DNA of 64,000 bases from OFTM10 sp964344055 (GCA_964344055.1 CAYFLT010000010.1:12791-76790), one strand, 5' to 3'; shown: positions 50,705 to 60,770, numbered from the stretch's first letter. Notes: generated by a model from the sequence alone, not told the origin. Numbers and translations: made by a program.

Positions 50705-53023
50705 GTGAACAACGTCCAGCGCCTCCCGGGTCGAACCTTCCCGGCGATTGCCGCGCTCGCAATGGTGCTCGCCGTGGGTGCCACGGGTTACACCATCACG
50801 AGGCTTCGCGACGCCGCAACGGACAGTCATCAACGGACCACCGCCGCGTCCTCCCTGGAATCCTCGATTCGGACCATCGACGGCATCGAATGGCGGGCCG
50901 TGGCCGGCGGATACACGCCGGAGCTACGGGGACAGTTCGATGCCGTGGTCGCCGACCTCTCTGACGCCGAACAGGACGGCATGACACCCCGCCTGACCGC
51001 GGCCACCGACGAGTTCGTCAACGCGGTCGACGCCATGCTGGACGCATTCGAGAACGGCGACCCCGATCTCGCGGAGGAGATCGACGAGACCCGGGTGGAC
51101 CCGGCCTTCGAGGAGGTCATCGAAGGGACGATTCAACTCCGTGAGGATGCGGCTGCGACCGCGGCCTCCACCGAAGCCGATCTCGCGAGGCTGGCCTGGG
51201 GGGTGATCGTCGTCCTCGCGGTCGCCTCGGGCCTCCTCACCTTCATCCTCGCCGATACTCGAGACCGGCGCCGCCGCTCCCAGACCGAACGGGACCGTCT
51301 CTTCCGATCCCTCGTCGAGGGATCGGAAGACCTCTTCACCCTCGTAAATGGCGATGCCGAGATGGTCGTGCTGAACCGGAACAGTGACGCCCCACTTGCA
51401 GGAACGAGCGACACCAGCCGGGAGGTCAGCCAATTCCTCACGCCAGACGCGTACCAGCGCTGGCGCCTCCACGATGAGGAGCTGCAGTCCACCGGCCACA
51501 CCGCCTCCTTCGAGATCGCCCTCCCTGCTCCCGACGGCGAGACCGTCATCACGGAGGCCCACGGCTCGCTCCTCATCACCGATCCGGCCCAGCGAGTCTG
51601 GGTCTGGCGTGACATCACCGCCCGCAAAGAGCTCGAGCTCGAGCTCGAGCTCAGCCAACAGGCCTTCTCGGACCCGCTGACCGGACTGCCGAACCGTTCG
51701 CTGCTCTACGACCGGATCTCTCACGCACTGGCCATCGCCGCGAGACGGGCCGACCCCGTCTCCCTCCTCTTCTGCGATCTCGACGACTTCAAGCAGGTGA
51801 ACGATTCGGGAGGGCACAGCCGCGGAGACGAGTTCCTGCAAATCATCGCCCAGCGACTCCAGGACGCCACCAGGCCATCCGACACCGTCGCTCGCCTCGG
51901 CGGCGACGAATTCGCGATCCTCATCGAACACGCGGACCGCGAACCGCTGGAAGGAATCGCCGGTCGCCTGCTGGAGGCGGTCGCCGAGGAGGTCGATCTC
52001 GACGACCACAAGTTCTTCCCGAGCATGAGTATCGGCATTGCGACCTCGTCACCGGGAACGACCGTCGAGGATCTCCTTCGGAGCGCAGATCTCGCCATGT
52101 ACGCCGCCAAGCGGGGCGGGAAGGGACGATCGGAGCGCTACGACGGCCAGATGCTCCGGGACACCGAGGACCACCGGCGGCTCCAGACCGACCTCAGGCC
52201 CGCGCTCGAAGAGGACCAGTTCGAGCTCTACTTCCAGCCATGTATCAAGGTGTCGACCGGCGCCGTCCACGGCGTCGAGGCCCTGATCCGCTGGAACCAC
52301 CCGACCCGTGGCCTCATTGCACCTCAGGACTTCATCCACCTCGCCGAGGCCTCTGGAATGATCATCCCGATCGGCCGGTGGGTGATCCAGGAAGCATGCC
52401 AGTCCGGGGTCGCCATCCGCCGTAGCGGTTTCCCGTCGAGCATCATCAGCCTCAACCTCTCACCGATCCAACTGCATGATCCGGGCATCGTCGCAACGGT
52501 CCAATCGGCGCTCCAACGCTCCGAGCTACCTCCCGAGGCCCTCGTGCTCGAGGTGACCGAGGGGCACCTCCTCGACAACCCGGCCGCGATCGAACGGCTC
52601 CATCAGCTCTGCGAACTCGGTGTCAGCATCGCCGTCGACGACTTCGGCACCGGCTACGCGTCGATCAGCTACCTCCGGAGCCTTCCGATCAGCATCGTCA
52701 AGATCGACCGATCCTTCGTCAGCGGCAACGCCCTCGAGCCCGACGAACAGGAGGCCTTCCTCGATGCGCTCATCGGCCTGACGCGCAGCCTCGAACTCGT
52801 CACCGTCGCCGAGGGAGTCGAGACCACCGAACAGCTCGAGCGAATCCGAGCACTGGGCTCCGACGCCGCACAGGGCTACCTCTGGGCCGACGCCCTTCCC
52901 TGGCCCGATGCCCTGCGTCGTATGGAAGAGATCGACATGACGGCCGACCTCGGCGCGCCCGGATCGCCTCAGCCCGCGGCCTTGCGCGCCAGTAGCTCCG
53001 CCACCGCACGACCATCGGCCTGA
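50705..53023 (+). CDS. Membrane-bound GGDEF-EAL cyclic di-GMP protein
   Basis: This 772-residue protein has an N-terminal membrane segment (about 10-30), an external four-helix sensor region, a second membrane segment (about 160-185), a PAS-like region, a GGDEF domain (GGDEF intact at about 398-402) and an EAL domain (EALIRW near 525, DDFGTGYAS near 640). Both active-site motifs look complete, so it could make and degrade c-di-GMP. It starts at GTG. Its last 55 bases overlap the 3' end of convergent gatB. Confidence 0.92.
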   Translation: MNNVQRLPGRTFPAIAALAMVLAVGATGYTITRLRDAATDSHQRTTAASSLESSIRTIDGIEWRAVAGGYTPELRGQFDAVVADLSDAEQDGMTPRLTAATDEFVNAVDAMLDAFENGDPDLAEEIDETRVDPAFEEVIEGTIQLREDAAATAASTEADLARLAWGVIVVLAVASGLLTFILADTRDRRRRSQTERDRLFRSLVEGSEDLFTLVNGDAEMVVLNRNSDAPLAGTSDTSREVSQFLTPDAYQRWRLHDEELQSTGHTASFEIALPAPDGETVITEAHGSLLITDPAQRVWVWRDITARKELELELELSQQAFSDPLTGLPNRSLLYDRISHALAIAARRADPVSLLFCDLDDFKQVNDSGGHSRGDEFLQIIAQRLQDATRPSDTVARLGGDEFAILIEHADREPLEGIAGRLLEAVAEEVDLDDHKFFPSMSIGIATSSPGTTVEDLLRSADLAMYAAKRGGKGRSERYDGQMLRDTEDHRRLQTDLRPALEEDQFELYFQPCIKVSTGAVHGVEALIRWNHPTRGLIAPQDFIHLAEASGMIIPIGRWVIQEACQSGVAIRRSGFPSSIISLNLSPIQLHDPGIVATVQSALQRSELPPEALVLEVTEGHLLDNPAAIERLHQLCELGVSIAVDDFGTGYASISYLRSLPISIVKIDRSFVSGNALEPDEQEAFLDALIGLTRSLELVTVAEGVETTEQLERIRALGSDAAQGYLWADALPWPDALRRMEEIDMTADLGAPGSPQPAALRASSSATARPSA

Positions 53024-54417
53024 CCCCTGGTGGCCTTCATGATCTGGCCGGTGAAGAAGCCCTGCATCTTCTTGCGATCACCGTCGTCACCACCGGCAAA
53101 GCGGCCCCACTCGTCGGGGTTGTCCACGATCAGCTGATCGATCAGGCCCTCGAGTTCGTCGGACTCCATCGCCTCGAAGCCTCGCTCGGCGGCGATCAGC
53201 TTCGGGTCGCCACCTGACCCGACGAGGTCGGCCAGCACCTGCTTGGTCTGTGTGGCGGTCAGCTCCCCAGCCGACTCCATACCGATGAGCGAGACGAAGG
53301 CTTCCGTCGTCACTCTCGACCAGTCATCCACCGCGAGATCGTTCTTGATGCGGGTCAGCACCTTGTCGGCATCGGCTCCGGCTTCGATGGCGGCCAGGGC
53401 CAACGCATCCTGACCGCGTTCGACCACGGTGCCGACGACCTCGGCATCGACCGACGACACCTCCGCGAGCGCGGCCCGCCGCGCGGCGGGGAGTAACGGC
53501 AACGCCGCATCGATCGCGGTGACGGTCTCGACGTCGGGGCGGAGGGGCACGAGATCGGGCTCCTGGAAGTACCGGTAGTCGTCGGCATCCTCCTTCGAGC
53601 GGCCCGACGTCGACCGACCTGCCTCCTCGTCCCAGTGGCGCGTCTCCTGATGAGGTGCCTCGCCACTGCGGTACAGATCGAGATGCCGTTGGGCCTCGTA
53701 CTCGATGGCCCGACCGAGCGAACGGATCGAGTTGATGTTCTTGATCTCACAGCGCGTCCGCAGCTCGTCGGAGCCGATCGGCCGGATCGACACGTTCGCG
53801 TCGACTCGCATGGAACCCTCTTCCATCTTCGCGTCGCTCACGTCGATGGCCAGCAGGATGTCGCGGAGCTCGCCGACGTACGCCTTCGCGTGCTCGACGG
53901 TCCGCAGATCCGGTCGGCTCACGACCTCCACTAACGGCACGCCCGCGCGGTTGTAGTCGACCAGGGAATACTGGGCGTCGTTGATGCGGCCGCCGCCACC
54001 GACGTGCGACGTCTTGCCGGCGTCCTCCTCGATGTGCGCCCGCTCGATGCCGACCACCGTGCCGTCACCGAGCACCAGCTCCCCGTCGGTGTTCGTCGGC
54101 TGGTCGTACTGCGTGGTCTGATAGTCCTTCGCCATGTCGGGGTAGAAGTAGTTCTTCCTCGCCATGACCGAGGGATTCACCTCACAGCCGAGCGCACGGC
54201 CGAGACGCATCGCATACTCCACCGCCTGCGCGTTCATGACGGGCAGGGAACCCGGCAGACCCACGCAGACCGGACAGACGTTGGTGTTCGGCTCGTTGCT
54301 GAAGTGGTTGGAACAACCGCAGAACAACTTCGTCTCGGTGTGGAGCTCGACGTGAACCTCGAGACCCACCACCAGTTCCCACTCGTCCGGGAGCGTCGGT
54401 TCGTGGACCGCCGTCAT
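52969..54417 (-). CDS. gatB: Aspartyl/glutamyl-tRNA amidotransferase subunit B
   Basis: GatB binds misacylated Glu-tRNA(Gln) or Asp-tRNA(Asn) and transfers ammonia to make Gln- or Asn-tRNA. The 482-residue protein has the family start EWELVVGLEVHVELHTETKLFCGC and LPVMNAQAVEYAMRLGRALG, with the YqeY-like tail. Its ATG overlaps the gatA stop (ATGA). Confidence 0.95.
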   Translation of the reverse strand: MTAVHEPTLPDEWELVVGLEVHVELHTETKLFCGCSNHFSNEPNTNVCPVCVGLPGSLPVMNAQAVEYAMRLGRALGCEVNPSVMARKNYFYPDMAKDYQTTQYDQPTNTDGELVLGDGTVVGIERAHIEEDAGKTSHVGGGGRINDAQYSLVDYNRAGVPLVEVVSRPDLRTVEHAKAYVGELRDILLAIDVSDAKMEEGSMRVDANVSIRPIGSDELRTRCEIKNINSIRSLGRAIEYEAQRHLDLYRSGEAPHQETRHWDEEAGRSTSGRSKEDADDYRYFQEPDLVPLRPDVETVTAIDAALPLLPAARRAALAEVSSVDAEVVGTVVERGQDALALAAIEAGADADKVLTRIKNDLAVDDWSRVTTEAFVSLIGMESAGELTATQTKQVLADLVGSGGDPKLIAAERGFEAMESDELEGLIDQLIVDNPDEWGRFAGGDDGDRKKMQGFFTGQIMKATRGQADGRAVAELLARKAAG

Positions 54418-55865
54418 GACGCCGCTCCCCGCGAGACAGCCGCAGCCTCCAGCACCGCCGCGACCTGGAACGTCAACGAGTCATGCGCCGCCGGCGCGAG
54501 GATCTGCACACCCACCGGCATGCCGTCATCGCCGACACCGAACGGCACCGAGATTCCGGGATGGCCGGTGAGGTTCGACGGGATCGTGCACACGTCATTC
54601 ACGTACATCGTCATCGGATCGGCGGTCCGTTCACCCAGCGGGAACGCGGTGGTAGGGGCGGTCGGCGTCAACAAGACATCGTGGTTCTCGTAGACCGACG
54701 CGAAATCGTTCAACATCATCGTTCGCACTTTCAGCGCCTTGCCGTAGAAGGCGTCGTAGTAGCCGGCACTGAGCGCATAGGTGCCGAGCATGATCCGACG
54801 CTTCACCTCGTCGCCGAAGCCCGCCGTGCGCGTGGCGGTGTTCATCTCCCCGGTGGTGACGGCGTCGACCCGTAGGCCGTAGCGCACCCCGTCGTAACGG
54901 GCCAGGTTGCTCGACGCCTCGGCAGGAGCCACCAGGTAGTAGGCACTCAGCCCGAGAGTGGCCGAAGGAACCGAGACCTCCTCGATCCGTGCGCCCGCCG
55001 CGGCGAGCGCCTCAGCTGCCTCGGCGGTGCGGGCGAGCACGTCGGAGGCCAGTCCTTCGACGGTTCCCGGACCTCCCGACAGCTCCTTTACCACCCCGAC
55101 CCGGAGTCCTTCGACACCACGCCCGAGCACCGACGACGCGTCGGGAACGAAGTCGGGGATCGACGTGCTGTCGAGTGGATCGTGGCCCGCGATGGCATCG
55201 AACAGCGCCGCGGCATCGGCGACATCGGTGGCGAACGGTCCGATCTGATCGAGTGAGGATGCGAACGCAATGAGGCCATACCGACTCACGGCCCCGTAGG
55301 TCGGCTTCATGCCGACAACCCCGCAAAACGACGCCGGCTGACGAATCGAGCCGCCGGTGTCCGAACCGATCCCGAGCGATGCGAAGCCGGCGGCCACCGC
55401 CGCCGCCGATCCACCGCTCGACCCGCCGGGCACCCGCCCCGTGTCGAGAGGATTGTAGGTCGGGCCGAATGCGCTGTTTTCCGTCGACGAGCCCATGGCG
55501 AACTCATCGAGATTCGTCTTGCCGACGAACACCGCGCCGGCACCGGCCAGCTTCGACACCACCGTGGCGTCGTAAGGAGGCAGCCACCCCTCGAGGATCC
55601 GCGACGAGCAGGTCGTCGGGATCCCCCTCGTACACATGTTGTCCTTCAAGGCGAGTGGCACGCCGGCCAGCGGTCCCGGGTCTCTTCCCTCCGCCACCGC
55701 CTGGTCGACCCCCGCCGCCTGTACCCGCGCCGCATCGGCCGTCACGAGATTGAATGCGTGGATCTCGTCGTCGCGCTCCTCGATTCGGGCGAGATGCTCG
55801 TCCAGCACGTCGACCGCGGCACGCTCCCCGGCCCGCACGGCGGCACTGATCGCGATGGCGCTCAC
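54414..55865 (-). CDS. gatA: Aspartyl/glutamyl-tRNA amidotransferase subunit A
   Basis: GatA is the glutaminase subunit, an amidase-signature enzyme with a Ser-Ser-Lys triad. The 483-residue protein has the lysine in PLALKDNMCTRG and the serines in GRVPGGSSGGSAAAVAAG. It starts at a GTG that overlaps the gatC stop (GTGA). Confidence 0.95.
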   Translation of the reverse strand: MSAIAISAAVRAGERAAVDVLDEHLARIEERDDEIHAFNLVTADAARVQAAGVDQAVAEGRDPGPLAGVPLALKDNMCTRGIPTTCSSRILEGWLPPYDATVVSKLAGAGAVFVGKTNLDEFAMGSSTENSAFGPTYNPLDTGRVPGGSSGGSAAAVAAGFASLGIGSDTGGSIRQPASFCGVVGMKPTYGAVSRYGLIAFASSLDQIGPFATDVADAAALFDAIAGHDPLDSTSIPDFVPDASSVLGRGVEGLRVGVVKELSGGPGTVEGLASDVLARTAEAAEALAAAGARIEEVSVPSATLGLSAYYLVAPAEASSNLARYDGVRYGLRVDAVTTGEMNTATRTAGFGDEVKRRIMLGTYALSAGYYDAFYGKALKVRTMMLNDFASVYENHDVLLTPTAPTTAFPLGERTADPMTMYVNDVCTIPSNLTGHPGISVPFGVGDDGMPVGVQILAPAAHDSLTFQVAAVLEAAAVSRGAAS

Positions 55866-56164
55866 GGCTCCTCCCCCAGGATCGGCGGAACCCTGAACTG
55901 GCCGTCCTCCGCCGCGGGTGCCGCCGCGAGGAGATCCTCACGATCCAGGGACGGCACCACCACGTCGGGTCGGAACACGTTCGCCATCGGCAGCGGATGC
56001 GACGTTGGCTCCACATCCCCGACATCGAGCGCCTCGATGTCGGCCGCATGATCGAGGATGTCACCGAGCTGGCCGGTGAACCGATCGATCTCGTCATCGG
56101 TCAGCTGAAGCCGCGCCAAGCGGGCCACGTGGACCACGTCGTCGCGGGTGATGCGTTCGGACAT
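55862..56164 (-). CDS. gatC: Aspartyl/glutamyl-tRNA amidotransferase subunit C
   Basis: GatC is the small subunit that joins GatA and GatB. The 100-residue protein reads MSERITRDDVVHVARLARLQLTDDE, followed by the MANVFRPDVV motif. The ATG at 56164 gives the full homologous N-terminus, with TATCCT (56173-56178) 8 nt upstream, so the operon mRNA is probably leaderless. Confidence 0.93.
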   Translation of the reverse strand: MSERITRDDVVHVARLARLQLTDDEIDRFTGQLGDILDHAADIEALDVGDVEPTSHPLPMANVFRPDVVVPSLDREDLLAAAPAAEDGQFRVPPILGEEP

Positions 56165-56172
56165 GGAGCCAA

Positions 56173-56199
56173 AGGATACGCAGGCGATCCGTCTACCCT
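56173..56199. promoter_or_regulatory. Divergent leaderless promoters of gatC and the SCP2-like gene
   Basis: TATCCT on the minus strand (56173-56178) lies 8 nt before the gatC ATG. TACCCT on the plus strand (56194-56199) lies 7 nt before the GTG at 56207. Confidence 0.5.
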
Positions 56200-56206
56200 G
56201 CGCAAC

Positions 56207-56638
56207 GTGAGCGCCCACCCGTTCCTCAGCCCCGAGTGGATCCACGCCGTCCGCGAGATCCGATCCGAGTACACCGACCGGGTCGGCCCGGTCGAGTTCG
56301 AAGTCGCAGCCAATGTGACCGTGATCGGCGCGCCGTTCGGCACCGGCGAGATACTGGGCCACATCGACGCCACCGGTCCGACCCTCACCATCGAGGAGGG
56401 CCACCTCCCTTCACCGGACTTCTCCCTCGAAGTGCCCTACGACTTGGCGCAGCGACTGTTCGTCGACCGCGACCCCGGCCAGGTGATGCCCGCGCTCATG
56501 GGTGGTCAGGTCAAGCTCACCGGCGATTCCTCGAAGATCCTGCTCCTCGCAGGATCGATCGTGCCCCCGCCGAGCGACGATGAAAGAGTGTCGATCGCCC
56601 GCGAGGTACTTCGCCGGATCGACGAGATCACCGCCTAG
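56207..56638 (+). CDS. SCP2 sterol-binding-like domain protein
   Basis: A 143-residue single-domain protein of the sterol carrier protein 2 type, with LSPEWIHAVREIR at the start, the central strand EVPYDLAQRLFVDRDPGQ and ALMGGQVKLTGDSSKILLL near the end. It probably binds a lipid in a hydrophobic tunnel. The GTG start is 7 nt after a -10. Confidence 0.78.
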   Translation: MSAHPFLSPEWIHAVREIRSEYTDRVGPVEFEVAANVTVIGAPFGTGEILGHIDATGPTLTIEEGHLPSPDFSLEVPYDLAQRLFVDRDPGQVMPALMGGQVKLTGDSSKILLLAGSIVPPPSDDERVSIAREVLRRIDEITA

Positions 56639-56650
56639 ACGGCGAACCGT

Positions 56651-58526
56651 TCAGCCGGCACTCAGCTGTGTGGCAATCACGACGAGGGTGCCCTTGTCGT
56701 GTATCTCTCCGGCCGGAGGGTCCGTGGCGAGTACCGGCCGAGACGGGTCACCCTGGACCCCCGAGACGATGAATCCCGCCTCGGTGAGAAGGGCCGTGGC
56801 TTCCTCCACGTCCAGTCCGATCACCTCGGGCACTTCGCGGGGTTCGGGGCCCTGTGACACCACGATCGTGACCGTGGCATCCGCCTCCACCAATGCCCCA
56901 CTCGACGGCTCGAACCGGATGACTTCCCCGGCAGGGACAGTTTCGTGGTACTCGAGCACGCTGAACGCCGCGAGTCGGCGACCATCGAGCAACAGGACCG
57001 CGTCCGGCTCGGTCATTCCCTCGGTCACCTCGGGGACACGACGGTCCTCGGGACCACTCGACACCACCACGTCGATGGCGGCACCCGGCTCCACCTCGGT
57101 GACACCGAGCCCCATCAGCACCTCGAGGACGAACCCGTTCGGCGCCTCCTCATCAGAGCGTTCGTGGACCGCTCCGAGCTCGAGCCCATCACCCTCGAGC
57201 CGGATCCTGGCATCCTCGACCGAGAGGCCCACCAGATTCGGCACCACCACATTCGGCTCGCCGAGTGACACATAGACCTCGAGGACCTCACCCTCCTCCA
57301 ACTCTTCGCCAGCAACCGGATCCGTCCACACCACCTCATCGCGCACCGTGCCGGGCTCCCGGGTGTCCTTGAAGTCGAGCTCCCAGCCAAACTCGACGAG
57401 ATCCGCCGCGACCTGATCCNNNNNNNNNNNNNNNNNNNNNNNNNNNNNNNNNNNNNNNNNNNNNNNNNNNNNNNNNNNNNNNNNNNNNNNNNNNNNNNNN
57501 NNNNNNNNNNNNNNNNNNNNNNNNNNNNNNNNNNNNNNNNNNNNNNNTCGCCCACGGCCACCGGCTGTACGGACCCTGCTCCACCCGAACCCCCGCCGCC
57601 GGCACCGACCCAGCAGCGTGGATCGTTCCGTGTTGGGTGGCGTCCTCGTCATCGACCTCACCGGCCGCAGGACCAACCAACGGGAGCGGGGTCGGTCGAG
57701 CGAGATCACCCGCGGTGGCCATCAGTGACGCCGCGAGCTCGCCTGCCGAGGGCCGACCATCGGGATCCAGCACGCCGCAACGACGCAACACACTCTGGAG
57801 CGGCCCGAGGTCCGGGTGTGGCTCGAACGGAGTCTCCGCACGCGCCATCAGGGTGCCGATGGCCGTGTCGCTGGTGAACGGGACATCAGCGGTGACCGAC
57901 TCGTTGATCGTCAACGCGAGCGCATAGACGTCGGCAGCCGGGCCGACCCGCTCACCCCGCGCCTGTTCCGGCGCGGCATATCGGGCCGTGCCGACCATGG
58001 AACCGTCCTGGTCGGTCCAGCCCGCCTCCGCGATGGCGCGGGCAAGACCGAAGTCGGCGATGCGCAGCCGGCCGGCATCGTCGAAGAGGAGATTGGCCGG
58101 CTTGATGTCGCGGTGTACGAGCTCTTGGCCGTGGGCGTAATCGAGACCGCGGGCCGCCTCGAGTCCGATCAGCAGGGCCTGTGAGACCGTGAGGCGGTGA
58201 CCGGCGTCCAACATGGAGCGCAGCGAACCACCACCGAGGTACTCGGTGACCAAGTAGGGCACCTCGTCCTGTCCCCAGTCGTACACGCCCAACACATTCG
58301 GGTTGTTCAGAGACGCAGCCGCCTGGGCCTCGGCACGAAAGCGACGCAGGAATGTGTCGTCGGCGGCCAGACGCTCGTGGAGCACCTTCACGGCCACCCG
58401 ACGACGCAACGTGACGTCGTCCGCGAGGAAGACGCGCGCCGACGCACCGCGCCCGATGGGCGCGACGAGGCGATACCGACCACCGAGCACGCGACCGATC
58501 TCGGCGTCCAACGACGAGGACATCAT
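56651..58526 (-). CDS. PASTA-domain Ser/Thr protein kinase (interrupted by N gap)
   Basis: This PknB-like receptor kinase senses muropeptides or lipid II outside the cell and phosphorylates division and wall-synthesis proteins inside. The kinase domain has GRGASARVFLAD, the catalytic VHRDIKPANLLF, the DFG aspartate in IADFGLA and YAAPEQARGE. A gap of 128 N hides the membrane helix and the start of the PASTA region. Downstream, in another frame, are one partial and three full PASTA domains (VPNLVGLSVEDARIRL and its repeats). TACCGT lies 7 nt before the ATG at 58526. Confidence 0.88.
57420..57547. other. Assembly gap (128 N) in the PASTA kinase
   Basis: The kinase and PASTA parts are in different frames across this gap, so the length shown is not exact. 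Confidence 0.95.
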
Positions 58527-58533
58527 CAGCCCA

Positions 58534-58539
58534 ACGGTA
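58534..58539 (-). promoter_or_regulatory. -10 element TACCGT of the kinase gene, probably leaderless
   Basis: On the minus strand TACCGT ends 7 nt before the ATG at 58526, which also favours that ATG over the next one. Confidence 0.45.
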
Positions 58540-58623
58540 CCGGCATGTCGACCACGGACGGTGACTCTCCTCGGACAGGACGCGAGGGGTGAATTGGGTC
58601 GTCGATCTGGCAGGATCTCAGGA

Positions 58624-59052
58624 ATGCCCCGACACCAGAAACTGATCATCGCGGCGTTCGTCCTCGTCGGGGTCGGCATGTTCACGATCGCCGGCCTGAT
58701 CGGCAACAGCGGCCGAGACGACGTCTCGGTCACCAGCAACCCGGCCATCGAGGCCTTGGTGCCGGAACGCGGCAGCGAAGTGCTCCAACAGTTCCAGGTC
58801 GGCATCGATCTGGCGGCGGAGTACCGGATGGTTCGAATGACCATCTCTCCTGATGCGCGGTGCCTGGCGCCCGTCGATGTCACCGCCCACACCCGCCATG
58901 TGGAAGGGCTCCAGCGGTACATCTACACGCCGAACGAGGGCCTGCCCGTGGAGGCCCTCGCCGCCGATTCCAACTGCATCGAAGTGACCTTTGAGAAGAC
59001 GTCGCGCCCCGGTGAGACCGAGACGATCGACTGGACGTTCACGGTCAACTGA
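58624..59052 (+). CDS. Membrane-anchored protein of unknown function
   Basis: A 142-residue protein with one N-terminal anchor helix (about 7-27) and an external beta-rich domain with two cysteines (RCLAPV, SNCIEV) that could form a disulfide. It matches no family I recognise. It diverges from the PASTA kinase and could be a partner, but this is only by position. Confidence 0.7.
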   Translation: MPRHQKLIIAAFVLVGVGMFTIAGLIGNSGRDDVSVTSNPAIEALVPERGSEVLQQFQVGIDLAAEYRMVRMTISPDARCLAPVDVTAHTRHVEGLQRYIYTPNEGLPVEALAADSNCIEVTFEKTSRPGETETIDWTFTVN

Positions 59053-59083
59053 CCCAGTCCAAGGGATCCGGGCTCGATCCCGG

Positions 59084-59118
59084 TACCCTGATCGACGCTC
59101 CAGCGGAATCGCCGCTGG
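59084..59118 (+). promoter_or_regulatory. Helicase promoter and 5' leader hairpin
   Basis: TACCCT (59084-59089) would start transcription near 59096. A 7-bp hairpin, CCAGCGG/CCGCTGG with loop AATCG (59100-59118), then lies at the 5' end of a leader of about 150 nt before the TTG at 59250. Confidence 0.4.
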
Positions 59119-59249
59119 TGGGTTCGCAGACGGGCGTTGGTTCTTCCGGTCGAGGTGAACCACCCCGAGAAGAATCCCCCGACCTCGTCACCCTTCGAGG
59201 CATCACGAACCCTGAATCCGCGCGCGACGCGCGCGCCAGGAGCCCCAAC

Positions 59250-60770
59250 TTGTCCTCCACCTTCGCCCAACTGGGCGTCCCCTCTTCGATTTGTGCCGCA
59301 CTCGAACGCCGCGGCATCACCGAGCCCTTCGAGATCCAAGCCGCAACGATCGCCGACGCCCTCGCCGGATACGACGTCTGCGGCCGAGCCCCAACCGGCT
59401 CCGGCAAGACCCTGGCCTTCGGCATCCCCCTCGTGGCGACCGCCACAGACGCCCGTCCCAAGCGGCCCACTGCCCTCGTGCTCGCCCCCACCCGCGAGCT
59501 CGCTGAGCAGATCACCAAGGAGATCCGCACGTTCGCCGGCGACGTCCGCGTGGGCGTCGCCTACGGCGGGGTCGGCTACGGCCCTCAGCTGAAGTCACTC
59601 CGCGACGGCATCGAGATCCTCGTCGCCTGCCCGGGCCGACTCGAGGACCTCATCGCACGCGGCGACGTCCGCCTCGATGACGTCGACCACGTCGTGCTCG
59701 ACGAGGCCGACCGCATGGCCGACATGGGGTTCACCCCTGCCGTGCGCCGCATCCTCGACCAGGTCGCCGACGACCGGCAGACCGTGCTGTTCTCCGCCAC
59801 CCTCGACGGCGACGTCGCCAAGCTCACTCGGGACTACCAGCGCGACCCGGTCCGTCACGAGGTCGGGGAGGAAACTCCCGACATCACCTCGGCCCACCAC
59901 ATCTTCTGGAACGTGGAGCACGCCGAGCGGGTGGCCACGACGGCCGAGACAGTGAACGCGGTCTGGCCCGCCATCATCTTCACCCGAACCCGACACGGCG
60001 CCGACCGTCTCGCCAAGCAGCTCGGCCGCAAGGACATCAAGGCGGCCGCGATCCACGGCGGTCGAAGCCAGAACCAGCGGACCCGTGCCCTCGCCGATTT
60101 CGCCAAGGGCCGCGTCCACGCCCTGGTAGCCACCGATGTGGCGGCCCGTGGCATCCACGTTGACGGGGTCGCCTCGGTCATCCACTACGACTTGCCGGCG
60201 GACCACAAGGACTATGTCCACCGCTCCGGCCGCACCGCGCGCGCCGGTGAAGGCGGTGTCGTCGTATCGCTCGTCCAGGCCCAGCAGCGCAAGGACATGC
60301 GCAGGCTCCAGCGGGAAGTCGGCCTCGACGTGGATCTCGCCGATCCCGATGCCGCAGCCCTGCGAGCACTCTCCAACGCGCCGGTTCGCACGCTTGCCCC
60401 CGCCGAGGAGCCCCAGCGGGACCGCCAGGACCGCCAGAGTCGACAGGGGGGTGGGCGCAACGGAAGCTCCCGAAACTCGCCGAACCGTCGCAAGGGACGG
60501 GGGCCGAAGCACGGCGACCGAAAGCAGGGTGGGCCCAAATCGGGCAACCGCAAGCAGGGGCCGAAGACGAACGCGAACCGAGGCCAGACCGCGAAGTCGG
60601 GCTCGAACGGCAGCCAGGGCGCAAAGAACGGCCAGGGGCCGAAGGGCTCGAAGCCGAACAAGAAGAAGGCCCGTCATCCCGCCAAGGTCGGCGCCGACGG
60701 CCGCCCCAACCGGAAGGCCCGCCGCGCGCACCTCCAGCCCGGTGCGTCGCAACACAGGCGCGCCAGCTGA
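59250..60770 (+). CDS. DEAD-box RNA helicase
   Basis: A 506-residue ATP-dependent RNA helicase of the RhlE/DeaD type. Visible motifs: PTGSGKT (I), PTRELAEQ (Ia), DEAD (II, VVLDEADRMADMGF), SAT (III), TDVAARGIHVDGV (V) and HRSGRTARAG (VI). The tail of about 130 residues is very basic and contains repeated GPKxGxRKQG units, suited to RNA binding. A TTG start at 59250 was preferred because AGGAG lies 8 nt upstream and homology begins there (FAQLGVPSSICAALERRG); the frame is open further upstream to a GTG at 59118. Confidence 0.9.
   Translation: MSSTFAQLGVPSSICAALERRGITEPFEIQAATIADALAGYDVCGRAPTGSGKTLAFGIPLVATATDARPKRPTALVLAPTRELAEQITKEIRTFAGDVRVGVAYGGVGYGPQLKSLRDGIEILVACPGRLEDLIARGDVRLDDVDHVVLDEADRMADMGFTPAVRRILDQVADDRQTVLFSATLDGDVAKLTRDYQRDPVRHEVGEETPDITSAHHIFWNVEHAERVATTAETVNAVWPAIIFTRTRHGADRLAKQLGRKDIKAAAIHGGRSQNQRTRALADFAKGRVHALVATDVAARGIHVDGVASVIHYDLPADHKDYVHRSGRTARAGEGGVVVSLVQAQQRKDMRRLQREVGLDVDLADPDAAALRALSNAPVRTLAPAEEPQRDRQDRQSRQGGGRNGSSRNSPNRRKGRGPKHGDRKQGGPKSGNRKQGPKTNANRGQTAKSGSNGSQGAKNGQGPKGSKPNKKKARHPAKVGADGRPNRKARRAHLQPGASQHRRAS

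Noticed and set aside
59061..59089. Terminator for the gene ending at 59052 (CCGGG-N6-CCCGG)
   Set aside because: The stem is only 5 bp before mismatches and there is no T-run after it.
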